NCBI GenBank assembly: GCA_039930465.1
Contig: JBDTTU010000004.1
Span: 1 to 64,000, forward strand
Direction: 5' to 3'
Length of the DNA stretch: 64,000 nt
DNA from: LMDS01 sp039930465
GTDB lineage: Bacteria; Pseudomonadota; Gammaproteobacteria; Burkholderiales; Burkholderiaceae_C
How positions within the stretch are numbered: the first letter of the stretch is position 1; each line of letters begins with the position of its first letter. The position numbers and the translations under genes are program-made. A model generated the notes under the pieces. That model had not been told where the DNA came from. It was given only the letters and a program-made list of their open reading frames with translations, and made no database searches. Below, in pieces: positions 16,826 to 25,683 of the stretch.

Positions 16826-16853
16826 CCCGCCATGAGCGGCTTCTTGCGAAGCC

Positions 16854-19160
16854 TTAAGCCGTCGCGGGTTCGGCCTTCGGCTTGTCGCTCTTCTTGTTCG
16901 GCTGAATGTCGAGCACCGGTTTGCCGTCGGCGTCGACGTCAACCGTCAGGCGGCCACCATCGACCAGGCGCCCGAACAACAGCTCGTCGGCCAGCGCACG
17001 CCGGATCGTGTCCTGGATCAGGCGCTGCATCGGCCGCGCGCCCATCAGCGGGTCGAAGCCCTTCTTCGCCAGCTGCTTGCGCAGCGTGTCTGTGAAGGTG
17101 ACCTCGACCTTTTTCTCGGCAAGCTGGCTTTCCAGCTGCAGCAGGAACTTGTCGACCACACGCAGGATGATCTCTTCGTCGAGCGCCTTGAAGCTCACGA
17201 TCGCGTCGAGCCGGTTGCGGAACTCGGGCGTGAACAGTTTCTTGATGTCGGCCATCTCGTCGCCCTGCTCGCGCGAGTTGGTGAAGCCGATCACCGCCTT
17301 GTTCATCGTCTCGGCGCCGGCATTCGTCGTCATGATGATGATGACGCTGCGGAAGTCGGCCTTGCGCCCGTTGTTGTCGGTCAGCGTGCCGTGGTCCATG
17401 ACCTGCAGGAGCACGTTGAAGACATCCGGGTGCGCTTTTTCGATCTCGTCGAGCAACAGCACCGCGTGCGGCTTCTTCGAGACCGCCTCGGTCAGCAAAC
17501 CGCCCTGGTCGAAGCCCACGTAGCCCGGAGGCGCGCCGATCAGGCGGCTCACGGCGTGGCGCTCCATGTACTCGCTCATGTCGAAGCGGATCAGCTCGAC
17601 ACCCAGGATGTAGGCGAGCTGCTTCGCCACTTCGGTCTTGCCCACGCCCGTGGGGCCGCTGAACAGGAACGAGCCGATCGGCTTGTCGGGCCGGCCCAGG
17701 CCGGAACGCGCCATCTTGATGGCCGCAGCAATCGCTTCAACGGCCGGTTCCTGGCCGAACACGACGCTGTTCAGGTCACGGTCGAGCGTCTTCAGCTTGG
17801 AGCGGTCGTCGTTCGACACGCTGGCGGGCGGAATGCGCGCGATCTTGGCGACGATGTCTTCGACTTCGGCGCGTGTGATGGTCTTCTTCTGCTTGCTCTT
17901 GGGCAGGATGCGTTGCGCCGCGCCGGCTTCGTCGATCACGTCGATCGCCTTGTCGGGCAGGTGCCGATCGTTGATGAACTTGGCCGACAACTCTGCCGCG
18001 GCCTGCAGCGCCCCCAGCGCGTATTTCACGCTGTGGTGCTCTTCGAAGCGCGACTTCAGGCCTTTCAGGATCTCGACCGTCTGCTCGACCGAAGGCTCGA
18101 CCACGTCGACCTTCTGGAAACGTCGCGACAGCGCCGCGTCTTTCTCGAAGATGCCGCGGTATTCGGTGAAGGTGGTCGCGCCAATGCACTTCATCGCACC
18201 GGAACTGAGCGCGGGCTTGAGCAGGTTGCTGGCGTCGAGCGTGCCGCCCGAGGCCGCACCGGCGCCGATCAGCGTGTGGATCTCGTCGATGAAGAGCACG
18301 GCGTTCGGCTGGTCTTTGAGGTGCTTGAGCACACCCTTCAGGCGCTGTTCGAAGTCGCCACGGTACTTGGTGCCGGCCAGCAGCGCGCCCATGTCGAGCG
18401 AGTACACGACCGAACCGGCGAGGATCTCGGGCACCTCGTTCTGCGTGATGCGCCAGGCCAGGCCTTCGGCGATCGCGGTCTTGCCGACACCCGCCTCGCC
18501 GACCAGCAGCGGGTTGTTCTTGCGCCGCCGGCACAGGATCTGGATCACGCGCTCAACCTCGAATTCACGCCCGATCAGCGGGTCGATCTTGCCGTCGCGG
18601 GCGAGCTGGTTCAGGTTCTGGGTGAACTGGTCGAGCGGCGAGCCCTTGCCGTCGCCTTCTTCTTTTTCGTTTTCACCCCCGCTGCTGCCTTCGCTCGGCT
18701 TCGAGGAAGGCTCAGGCGGGTCGCTCTTCTTGATGCCGTGGGCGATGAAGTTGACCACGTCGAGGCGCGTCACGCCCTGCTGGTGCAGGTAGTACACGGC
18801 GTGCGAATCCTTCTCGCCGAAGATCGCGACAAGCACGTTGGCGCCGGTCACTTCCTTCTTGCCGCTGCCGGTGGACTGCACGTGCATGATCGCGCGCTGG
18901 ATCACACGCTGGAAACCCAGGGTCGGCTGCGTGTCGACTTCATCGGAGCCGCCGACCGTGGGCGTGTTCTCCTTGATGAAGCCGATCAGGCTCTTGCGCA
19001 GGTCGTCGCCGTTGGCCGAGCAGGCGCGAAGCACCTCGGCCGCCGACGGGTTGTCGAGCAGCGCCATCAGCAGGTGCTCGACGGTGATGAATTCGTGGCG
19101 TTGCTGGCGCGCCTCGACGAACGCCATGTGCAGACTTACCTCAAGCTCTTGCGCAATCAT
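16854..19160 (-). CDS. clpA: ATP-dependent Clp protease ATP-binding subunit ClpA
   Basis: ClpA (768 residues) is the AAA+ unfoldase that feeds substrates into ClpP. Its N-domain (1-145) binds ClpS. AAA domain 1 has Walker A GEAGVGKT and AAA domain 2 has Walker A GPTGVGKT with LLLDEIEKAHPDV. The linker between the N-domain and AAA1 is rich in Ser/Gly/Glu (SSKPSEGSSGG). The start at 19160 (MIAQELEVSL) overlaps the clpS stop by 4 nt. Upstream in-frame codons lie within clpS and are not used. Confidence 0.97.
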   Translation of the reverse strand: MIAQELEVSLHMAFVEARQQRHEFITVEHLLMALLDNPSAAEVLRACSANGDDLRKSLIGFIKENTPTVGGSDEVDTQPTLGFQRVIQRAIMHVQSTGSGKKEVTGANVLVAIFGEKDSHAVYYLHQQGVTRLDVVNFIAHGIKKSDPPEPSSKPSEGSSGGENEKEEGDGKGSPLDQFTQNLNQLARDGKIDPLIGREFEVERVIQILCRRRKNNPLLVGEAGVGKTAIAEGLAWRITQNEVPEILAGSVVYSLDMGALLAGTKYRGDFEQRLKGVLKHLKDQPNAVLFIDEIHTLIGAGAASGGTLDASNLLKPALSSGAMKCIGATTFTEYRGIFEKDAALSRRFQKVDVVEPSVEQTVEILKGLKSRFEEHHSVKYALGALQAAAELSAKFINDRHLPDKAIDVIDEAGAAQRILPKSKQKKTITRAEVEDIVAKIARIPPASVSNDDRSKLKTLDRDLNSVVFGQEPAVEAIAAAIKMARSGLGRPDKPIGSFLFSGPTGVGKTEVAKQLAYILGVELIRFDMSEYMERHAVSRLIGAPPGYVGFDQGGLLTEAVSKKPHAVLLLDEIEKAHPDVFNVLLQVMDHGTLTDNNGRKADFRSVIIIMTTNAGAETMNKAVIGFTNSREQGDEMADIKKLFTPEFRNRLDAIVSFKALDEEIILRVVDKFLLQLESQLAEKKVEVTFTDTLRKQLAKKGFDPLMGARPMQRLIQDTIRRALADELLFGRLVDGGRLTVDVDADGKPVLDIQPNKKSDKPKAEPATA

Positions 19161-19513
19161 GCGGCCTCCATAATGCATTGCAAAGGGTGACCACCGCGGC
19201 GTGCGGCGGCCAACACCAATTCGACTTTCGTCGCTGCCACGTCTTTCGAGTAGACGCCGCAAACGCCCCGCCCGTCATGGTGAATCTTCAACATGATCTG
19301 GGTCGCGGTTTCGAGATCGCGTTTGAAATACTCCTGCAGCACCATCACCACGAACTCCATCGGTGTGTAGTCGTCGTTGAGCAGCACCACCTGGTACATG
19401 CGGGGCGGCTCGGTTTTCTGGGTCTGGCGCTCGACGACAACCGCGCCCTGCCCGTCATCGGGCCGGGGCCGGGCCACCGGTGGCGCGGGGGGAACGGGTT
19501 TGTCTTCGGGCAT
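19157..19513 (-). CDS. clpS: ATP-dependent Clp protease adaptor ClpS
   Basis: ClpS (118 residues) is the N-end-rule adaptor that delivers proteins with N-terminal Leu, Phe, Tyr or Trp to ClpA. The family core is clear: YQVVLLNDDYTPMEFVV, then VLQEYF and MLKIHHDGRGVCGVYSKDVA. A proline-rich unstructured N-terminus of about 35 residues precedes it. Its stop overlaps the clpA start (ATGA), so the two are translationally coupled. Confidence 0.97.
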   Translation of the reverse strand: MPEDKPVPPAPPVARPRPDDGQGAVVVERQTQKTEPPRMYQVVLLNDDYTPMEFVVMVLQEYFKRDLETATQIMLKIHHDGRGVCGVYSKDVAATKVELVLAAARRGGHPLQCIMEAA

Positions 19514-19648
19514 GGATTCATTCTATCGAGTTGACGCTCGAACGTTTCGACCCTTCGCATATTGCACCTGCTGCCTATTCCACAAGGGCAAAAATGCTGA
19601 CGCCCTGGCGTGCATATTCGGCACCGCTCGGGTGCCCGTGCACCATTC

Positions 19649-19678
19649 TTGACAGCCGAATTCGCGCGGCGCGAAAAT
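19649..19678 (+). promoter_or_regulatory. Probable sigma-70 promoter of the cold-shock gene
   Basis: A perfect -35 hexamer TTGACA (19649-19654) is separated by 18 bp from GAAAAT (19673-19678), about 45 bp upstream of the cold-shock start codon. The -10 match is 4 of 6. Confidence 0.55.
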
Positions 19679-19721
19679 GCCCTTCGCGACAACGGGCCGC
19701 GTCACAGCATGGAGCTTCGCC

Positions 19722-19982
19722 ATGGCCACCGGAACAGTCAAATGGTTCAACGATGCCAAGGGTTTCGGTTTCATCGAACCCGAGGCCGGCGGAGAAGACG
19801 TGTTTGCGCATTTCTCGGCGATCCAGATGGACGGCTTCCGCACCCTCAAGCAGGGTGGTCGCGTGAGCTTCGAAGTCGTTCAGGGCCCGAAAGGCCAGCT
19901 TGCGCAGAATATCGCGGCGATTGACGTCGGCGCCGGACAGGCCGCTGCCGCCCTACCGGCACCCCTGCCCGACTCGGCCTGA
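19722..19982 (+). CDS. Cold-shock domain protein
   Basis: A CspA-family nucleic-acid chaperone of 86 residues. The OB-fold core (1-68) has the RNA-binding motifs KGFGFIEP (RNP1) and VFAHFSAI (RNP2). An Ala/Pro-rich C-terminal extension of about 15 residues (GQAAAALPAPLP) makes it longer than the 67-70 residues typical of Csp proteins. The start is the ATG at 19722 (MATGTVKWF). It converges with the Crp/Fnr gene, with 11 bp between stop codons. Confidence 0.93.
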   Translation: MATGTVKWFNDAKGFGFIEPEAGGEDVFAHFSAIQMDGFRTLKQGGRVSFEVVQGPKGQLAQNIAAIDVGAGQAAAALPAPLPDSA

Positions 19983-19993
19983 GGACAGGCCGA

Positions 19994-20818
19994 TCAAGGC
20001 GCCGATTCTTCGGCCGCTCCGGCACCATTCAGCACCACGCGCCCTTCGGCCACAGCCGCGAGCGCGGCTTCTTGTAGCACCAGCAGGCGGGCGTGGCCGA
20101 GCTGCACGATGCCGAGCTTGTCCATCTGGCGCCAGGCACGGTTCACACGCTGGCGGCTGCCGCCGACCATCGCGGCCAGGTCGCCCTGCGACACACCCAG
20201 CTCGATGCTGACGCCACTCGCCAGCGGTCGGCCGAACTGGCGCGCCAGACGCTGCACCTGGCGCGCCAGGCGCTGTGTGAGCGACAGGGTCTGCAGCTCT
20301 TCGAAGCGCCGCAGCATGTGGCGCAGGCGCTGGCAATTCAGGCGCAGCAAGGCATCGCGCAGTTCGTCGAAGCTGTCGATCAGGCGCTGCAAATCGGCCT
20401 TCGAGACCATCAGCACGGTCGAATTCACGTGGGCTACCAGATCGAGGTCGAGCGGCCGGTCGTCGATCAGTTCGATGTCGCCGTACCACTGGCTCGGGCC
20501 GACGAACTCGAGCGTGAAGTTGCGCCCGTCGCGCAGGCCCGAACCGAGCCGCACCGCGCCGCTGGCCACGCCGATCCAGTTCGCCGGCACGTCACCGCGC
20601 TGTGCGATCGGCGTGCCGGCCGCGAGCTGGCGCACCCGCGCCCGGCCGAGAATGGCCTGGCGAAGTGGTTCCGACAATTGAGAAAGCCATGCCCCGGAGC
20701 GGATGCTGGCGATCTCTTCGGGCCGCAGACCGGGGTGCACGGGCACGACCGATCGCGGCGGCGCACGAGGCGGCAGGTCGACATTGATGGCGGCGCGCTC
20801 TGAAACAAGGCTGTTCAT
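19994..20818 (-). CDS. Crp/Fnr family transcriptional regulator
   Basis: A 274-residue regulator with a cyclic-nucleotide-type effector domain (about 45-165, including NWIGVASGAVRLGSG and WYGDIELIDDRPLDLDLVA) and a Crp-type winged helix at the C-terminus (GVSQGDLAAMVGGSRQRVNR). There are no N-terminal cysteines of the FNR iron-sulfur type, so the effector is probably a small molecule or nothing. The start is the ATG at 20818 (MNSLVSERAA). It lies 31 bp downstream of the FadJ-type gene on the same strand and could be part of that unit. Confidence 0.87.
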   Translation of the reverse strand: MNSLVSERAAINVDLPPRAPPRSVVPVHPGLRPEEIASIRSGAWLSQLSEPLRQAILGRARVRQLAAGTPIAQRGDVPANWIGVASGAVRLGSGLRDGRNFTLEFVGPSQWYGDIELIDDRPLDLDLVAHVNSTVLMVSKADLQRLIDSFDELRDALLRLNCQRLRHMLRRFEELQTLSLTQRLARQVQRLARQFGRPLASGVSIELGVSQGDLAAMVGGSRQRVNRAWRQMDKLGIVQLGHARLLVLQEAALAAVAEGRVVLNGAGAAEESAP

Positions 20819-20849
20819 GGGGTGTCGATCATGTGGATGTGCTCTCGGT

Positions 20850-22943
20850 TCAGTTGAACGTGCGGCCGGCATCGGCCAGCTGCACCAGCAGCGCGGCCGG
20901 TTGCCACGACGGGTCGGCGCCCGGCTCGGCCGCAAAGCGGCGCAGCGCGCGCAGCACGTTGGGCAAGCCCACCGTGTCGGCATACAACATCGGCCCACCC
21001 CGATGCAGCGGGAAGCCGTAGCCGTTGAGGTAGACGATGTCGATGTCGGAAGCGCGCGCCGCAATACCCTCTTCGAGAATGCGCGCGCCTTCGTTGACCA
21101 GCGCATACATGCAGCGCTCGACCACCTCTTCATCGCCAACCTTGCGCGCGATGATGCCCTTCTCTTCCCTGTACTGCTTGATCAGCGTTTCGACCACCGG
21201 GTCGGGAATCGGGTCGCGTTTGCCGGCCTCGTAGCGGTACCAGCCGGCACCTGTCTTCTGGCCGAAGCGGCCGGCTTCACAGATGCGGTCGGCGACCACC
21301 GGCGTGTAGGCCACCGGGTTCGCCGCCTGGCGGCGCTTGCGCCCGGCCCAGCCGATGTCGAGCCCGGCCAGGTCACCCATGCGGAACGGGCCCATCGCCA
21401 GGCCGAACTTCTGCAACGCGCCGTCGACATGCTGCGGCAGCGCGCCCTGGTTCAGCAGGTTGTTGGCCGCCGCGCCATAGCGCGCCAGCATGCGGTTGCC
21501 GATAAAACCCTCGCACACGCCGGAAACCACAGCGATCTTCCTGATCGTGCGCGCCATCTTCATGCAGGTGGCCAGCACGTCGGGCGCGGTCTTTTCGCCG
21601 CGCACCACTTCGAGCAGGCGCATCACGTTGGCGGGGCTGAAGAAGTGCAGGCCGATCACGTCTTGCGGGCGCTTCGTGAAAGCGGCGATCGCATTCAGGT
21701 TCAGCGCGGACGTGTTCGACGCGAGGATCGCCCCCGGCTTGCACACCTCGTCGAGCGTCTTGAAGACCTGCTCTTTCACTTCCATGCTCTCGAACACCGC
21801 TTCGATCACGAGGTCGACATCGCGGAAGGCATCAAAGCCGAGGGTCGACGTGATCAGCGCCATGCGCTGCTCGAGCTGCGCCTGCGTGAGCTTGCCCTTC
21901 TTCAGCGAGTTGTCGTAGTTGCGACGGATCGTGGCCAGCCCCTTGTCGAGCGCTTCCTGTTTCGCTTCGAGCAGCACGACCGGAATGCCGGCGTTGACGA
22001 AGTTCATCGTGATGCCGCCGCCCATCGTGCCGGCGCCAATCACGCCGACCGAGTTCATCGTTCGCAGTGGCGTGCCCTCGGGCACATCGGCGACTTTGGT
22101 CGCAGCGCGTTCGGCCGCGAAAACGTGGCGCAGCGCGCGCGACTCGTTTGTGGCCATCAGCGCCACGAAAGCTTCTCGCTCCAGACGCAGGCCTTCGTCG
22201 AAAGGTTTGCTCACCGACGCCGCCACCGCGTCCACACACTTCAGCGGCGCCGGGAAGTTCTTCGCGCCAGCCGCGACCGTGTTGCGCGCGAACTGCAGAA
22301 ACGCATCGGGCTGCGCGTCACGCACCTTCAGGTCACGCGCGCGTTTGAGCGGTGTGCCTTGTGCGACGACCTGGCGTGCAAACGCCACCGCGCCGGCCAC
22401 CAGATCGCCTTCGACGATCTGGTCGATCAGCGCTGTATCTTTGAAGCGGCCGGCCAGCACGGGCTCACCGAACACGATGATATTCAAGGCCGCTTCGAGC
22501 CCGATCAGCCGTGGCAGCCGCTGCGTGCCGCCCGCGCCCGGCAGCAGCCCGAGCTTCACTTCGGGCAGGCCGAGCGAAGCATCGGGCAAGGCCACGCGAA
22601 AGTGCGCACCCATCGCCAGTTCCAGCCCGCCGCCAAGGCACACACCACCGATGGCTGCAACCACGGGCTTCGGGCTGTTTTCGAGCAGCGTGATCACATT
22701 GCGCAGGTTCGGCTCTTGCGATGCTTTCGGCGTACCGAACTCGGTCACGTCGGCGCCACCGGAAAATGCACGCGCGGTGCCGGTCAGCACGATGGCCGCC
22801 ACGGCTGCATCGGCGTTGGCTTCGTCGAGAGCTTCGACGATGCCGCTGCGCAACGCGAAACCCAGCCCGTTGACCGGCGCTTTGTGCATCGAGACCACGG
22901 CGATCCCGCCGTCGACCTTGCAGCTCACGAATTCATTGTTCAA
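20850..22943 (-). CDS. FadJ/FadB-type enoyl-CoA hydratase / 3-hydroxyacyl-CoA dehydrogenase
   Basis: A 697-residue bifunctional beta-oxidation enzyme. Residues 1-190 form a crotonase domain (FSGGADVTEFG; IGGVCLGGGLELAM; LPEVKLGLLPGAGGTQRLPR) that hydrates enoyl-CoA. From about 295 comes an NAD-binding 3-hydroxyacyl-CoA dehydrogenase (VGVIGAGTMGGGI; LASNTSALNLNAIA; GLHFFSPANVMRLLEV) and then the helical C-terminal domains. The SDR gene 47 bp upstream is on the same strand, and a tandem TetR regulator is divergent from that pair, as expected for a regulated acyl-CoA catabolic operon. The acyl chain substrate is not deducible. Confidence 0.93.
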   Translation of the reverse strand: MNNEFVSCKVDGGIAVVSMHKAPVNGLGFALRSGIVEALDEANADAAVAAIVLTGTARAFSGGADVTEFGTPKASQEPNLRNVITLLENSPKPVVAAIGGVCLGGGLELAMGAHFRVALPDASLGLPEVKLGLLPGAGGTQRLPRLIGLEAALNIIVFGEPVLAGRFKDTALIDQIVEGDLVAGAVAFARQVVAQGTPLKRARDLKVRDAQPDAFLQFARNTVAAGAKNFPAPLKCVDAVAASVSKPFDEGLRLEREAFVALMATNESRALRHVFAAERAATKVADVPEGTPLRTMNSVGVIGAGTMGGGITMNFVNAGIPVVLLEAKQEALDKGLATIRRNYDNSLKKGKLTQAQLEQRMALITSTLGFDAFRDVDLVIEAVFESMEVKEQVFKTLDEVCKPGAILASNTSALNLNAIAAFTKRPQDVIGLHFFSPANVMRLLEVVRGEKTAPDVLATCMKMARTIRKIAVVSGVCEGFIGNRMLARYGAAANNLLNQGALPQHVDGALQKFGLAMGPFRMGDLAGLDIGWAGRKRRQAANPVAYTPVVADRICEAGRFGQKTGAGWYRYEAGKRDPIPDPVVETLIKQYREEKGIIARKVGDEEVVERCMYALVNEGARILEEGIAARASDIDIVYLNGYGFPLHRGGPMLYADTVGLPNVLRALRRFAAEPGADPSWQPAALLVQLADAGRTFN

Positions 22944-22990
22944 CGTCTTCTTTCTTCAGGGTTCAGGGGGCGCCGCCGAGCAGCGGTCTT

Positions 22991-23755
22991 TCAGATCGTC
23001 ACGCCACCGTCGACAACGATGGCCTGGCCCGTGACGAACGAGCCAGCTTTCGAGGCAAGGAAGATCGCGGCGCCGGCGATCTCGTCGGGCTCGCCGATGC
23101 GGCGCAATGGCGTCGCGTCGGTGCGGCGCTTCAGCGCTTCGGGGTCTTCCCACAAGGCCCTTGCGAAATCGGTCTTGATCAAGCCCGGCGCGATGCAATT
23201 CACGCGCACGTTGTTCGGCCCGTATTCGACCGCGAGGTTGCGCGCGAGCTGAAAGTCGGCCGCCTTCGAAACGTTGTACGCGCCGATCACCGGCGAGCCG
23301 CGCAGCCCGCCGATCGACGAGACGATGATGATCGAGCCTTCCTTGCGCGCGAGCATCTGCGGCGCGGTGAACTTGATCAGCCAGTGGTTGGCGATCACGT
23401 TGTTCTCGAGGATCTTGCGGAACTGGTCGTCTTCGATGCCGTCCATCGGGCCGTAATACGGGTTCGAGGCAGCGTTGCAGACGAGGATGTCGATCCGGCC
23501 GAACTGGCGTGTGCTTTCGTCCACCAGGTGCATCAGGTCGTGCTTCGACGAAATGTTGGCGGGGATCGAGATCGCGCCACCGGCGCCAGGGGCAGCGTTG
23601 ATCGCGGCGGCCACTTCGGCGCAGGGCTCGGCCTTGCGCGACGAGATCACGACCTTCGCCCCGTGCTCGGCCATGCGCTCGGCGATGGCGCGGCCGATGC
23701 CGCGCGACGAGCCGGTGATGACGGCGACCTTGCCGTCCAGAGAGAACAAGGACAT
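22991..23755 (-). CDS. Short-chain dehydrogenase/reductase
   Basis: A 254-residue classical SDR. It has cofactor loop TGSSRGIGRAI (about 14-24), NAG-equivalent CNAAS, catalytic Ser in IIVSSIGG, YNVSK in the Tyr-Lys position and a C-terminal GQAIVVDGGVTI. Such enzymes act on hydroxyacyl-CoA, acyl-ACP or small alcohols; its pairing with a FadJ-type gene favours an acyl-CoA role. The start is the ATG at 23755 (MSLFSLDGKVAV). Upstream in-frame sequence is not SDR-like. The 5' region is shared with the divergent tandem TetR gene. Confidence 0.9.
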   Translation of the reverse strand: MSLFSLDGKVAVITGSSRGIGRAIAERMAEHGAKVVISSRKAEPCAEVAAAINAAPGAGGAISIPANISSKHDLMHLVDESTRQFGRIDILVCNAASNPYYGPMDGIEDDQFRKILENNVIANHWLIKFTAPQMLARKEGSIIIVSSIGGLRGSPVIGAYNVSKAADFQLARNLAVEYGPNNVRVNCIAPGLIKTDFARALWEDPEALKRRTDATPLRRIGEPDEIAGAAIFLASKAGSFVTGQAIVVDGGVTI

Positions 23756-24011
23756 CGTGGGCTCCTTCAGGCGCGGCCGGCGCCGGGTTCGAACAGGAGC
23801 CGGAACGGTAGCAGAGGCGGCCGAAGTCTTGCAAACTGTATTTTCCAACTTCCGAATCGGAGAGTCCAAGCGTACCTATGCGAAACCAAGTACCGAGTAC
23901 ATACCCTAGTTTCCATTCGTGACCCATGCGCATGTGCTGCCAAGACCCATCGGCATAATCGCGCCGCACGCGGGCTGGTTTCGGCCGCCGTTTCTCACCC
24001 ATTCGAAATCC

Positions 24012-25253
24012 ATGCCGCCATCGACCGCGCCCAGTCCGCAGACCCCGCGCTTCCAGGTCAAGCGAGAGGCCATTCTTTCGGCAGCTGCGCTGCTGTTCAA
24101 CGAGCAGGGCGTGAAGGGTGCGACGTTGTCAGGCATCGCCGGCAGCGTGGGTCTTGTCACCAACAGCGTGACCTACTACTACCGCAAGAAGGAAGACCTC
24201 GCGACCGCGTGCTTTCTGCGCTCCATCGCCACCTTCGACACCCTCGCCGAGACAGCCGCAAAAGAGTCCGGCGTGCCGGCACGGTTGCGGGCATTCTTTC
24301 GGCTGCAAGCGCAGTTGCTGGCCGACATCGAAGAGAACCGACACGCGCCGATCGTGCGCTTCAACGACATTCGCGCGCTGCCTGAACCACAGGCAACCGA
24401 AGTCTTCGCCGCCTACACGTCGATGTTCCGGCGCGTGCGCGGGTTGCTCAAGGGCGCAGAGACGAGCCAGCTCGCCCGCGATGACCTGAACGCGCGTGGC
24501 CACATCGTGCTGTCGGTGGCGCACTGGGTGCGCTCATGGATCGGCCACTACGAAACCGCCGACTACTTGCGTGTCGCCGACCGCGTGAGCGACATTCTTC
24601 TGCACGGTATTGCGGCGCCGGGGTCCACCTGGAAAACGACCGATGGCGAAAGCACCTGGCAGCTCGCCAACGGCACCGACAACACCTCTGAAGCCTTCCT
24701 GCGTGCCGCCACGCTGCTGGTCAATGAGCAGGGTTACCGCGGTGCTTCGGTCGACAAGATCTCGGCGCGGCTGAACGTGACCAAGGGCTCGTTCTATCAC
24801 CACAACGACAACAAACACGACCTGATCTCGGAATGCTTCGAGCGCAGCTTCGCGGTGACGCGGCAAGCCCTGGCGCTGGCCGAGAACAGCCCCGGCAGCG
24901 GCTGGAGCCGGGTCTGCGCGGCGGCGCGGGCGCTGGTGCGGTTTCAGATCTCGGCCGACGGCCCGCTGCTGCGCACCTCGGCCACCAGCGCCCTGCCCGA
25001 CCAGCCACAACGCGAGCGGGTGCGCGTGACGCTGCGCCGCCTGACCGAGCGAATGGCCAACGTGGTGGTCGACGGCATGATGGACGGTTCGATCCGCCCG
25101 CTCGACCCCGGCATCGCCGCGCAGTCGGCGATCGCTGCCATCAACGCCGCAGCCGAGTTGCACCGCTGGGCGCCGGATGCGAACCTGGACAACGTGGCCG
25201 ACCTTTACGCGCGGCCGGCGCTCGAGGGCGTTTTGTGTCCGGGCCATCCTTGA
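24012..25253 (+). CDS. Tandem TetR-family regulator (two fused TetR units)
   Basis: A 413-residue protein containing two complete TetR/AcrR repressor units in one chain. The first helix-turn-helix is at about 15-70 (AILSAAALLFNEQG ... NSVTYYYRKKEDL) and the second at about 225-278 (LRAATLLVNEQGYRG ... KGSFYHHNDNKHDL). Each is followed by its own ligand-binding helical domain. Ordinary TetR proteins are about 200 residues and homodimerise; this one could bind an operator as a pseudo-dimer. I take the ATG at 24012; an in-frame GTG at 23919 would add 31 residues with no family similarity. It is divergent from the SDR-FadJ operon, which it probably represses. Confidence 0.87.
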   Translation: MPPSTAPSPQTPRFQVKREAILSAAALLFNEQGVKGATLSGIAGSVGLVTNSVTYYYRKKEDLATACFLRSIATFDTLAETAAKESGVPARLRAFFRLQAQLLADIEENRHAPIVRFNDIRALPEPQATEVFAAYTSMFRRVRGLLKGAETSQLARDDLNARGHIVLSVAHWVRSWIGHYETADYLRVADRVSDILLHGIAAPGSTWKTTDGESTWQLANGTDNTSEAFLRAATLLVNEQGYRGASVDKISARLNVTKGSFYHHNDNKHDLISECFERSFAVTRQALALAENSPGSGWSRVCAAARALVRFQISADGPLLRTSATSALPDQPQRERVRVTLRRLTERMANVVVDGMMDGSIRPLDPGIAAQSAIAAINAAAELHRWAPDANLDNVADLYARPALEGVLCPGHP

Positions 25254-25348
25254 GTCCCGAGTCTCTGTTAAGTTTTGTCACAACTCCACCGGCCGCGATA
25301 CAGTCGGCAATTCGCGCGGTAGCGCACCGCGCCCCTGGGGCATGGACC

Positions 25349-25594
25349 ATGCTTGTCACTCTTCGGATCGTCAGAGCCATCGTCGGCTTTCTGTTCGCGT
25401 TTTGCCTCGTGCACGACTTCGAGCTGTTCGCGTTCTCGTGGCCCCCCAGCCTGGCCTCGGTGGCGGTCAGCGCGCTCCTCTCATTGGCGTCCGGCTGGGT
25501 TTTCGGCATGCTGCGCCACTTCATCAACATGCGGCATGTCGTCGAGCGCGGCGGCGTGGCACATCCGTCGATGACGCATTTCTGGTCGCTCTGA
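25349..25594 (+). CDS. Small two-helix membrane protein
   Basis: An 81-residue protein starting MLVTLRIVRAIVGFLFAFCL, with two membrane helices at about 5-22 and 32-52 (SLASVAVSALLSLASGWVFG) and a short His/Arg-containing tail. No family is recognised. It follows the tandem TetR gene by 95 bp on the same strand and converges on icd. A competing ATG at 25342 is in another frame and gives a short non-membrane peptide. Confidence 0.6.
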   Translation: MLVTLRIVRAIVGFLFAFCLVHDFELFAFSWPPSLASVAVSALLSLASGWVFGMLRHFINMRHVVERGGVAHPSMTHFWSL

Positions 25595-25615
25595 CGCGGG
25601 CAGACACCCGGCAAC

Positions 25616-25640
25616 AAAAACGCCCGGGCTTTGCCGGGCG
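25616..25640 (-). terminator. Rho-independent terminator of icd
   Basis: On the minus strand the stem CGCCCGG-CAAAGC-CCGGGCG is followed by TTTTT (25616-25620). It lies about 45 bp after the icd stop and also faces the convergent small membrane gene. Confidence 0.85.
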
Positions 25641-25683
25641 TCGCTGGTGAGAATCGGACCGGAGCAGACGCCCCGCGACCTGG

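Noticed and set aside
17391..19190. Plus-strand open frame of about 600 codons opposite clpA
   Set aside because: It mirrors clpA codon for codon in the antisense frame and has no recognisable fold.
20703..23252. Plus-strand open frame of about 850 codons opposite the FadJ-type gene
   Set aside because: Antisense shadow of a clear bifunctional enzyme; composition is Arg/His/Asp-rich and not protein-like.
24833..25594. Longer version of the small membrane protein extending back into the TetR gene
   Set aside because: The upstream part overlaps the second TetR unit in another frame and is Arg/Pro-rich; the membrane protein begins naturally at 25349.
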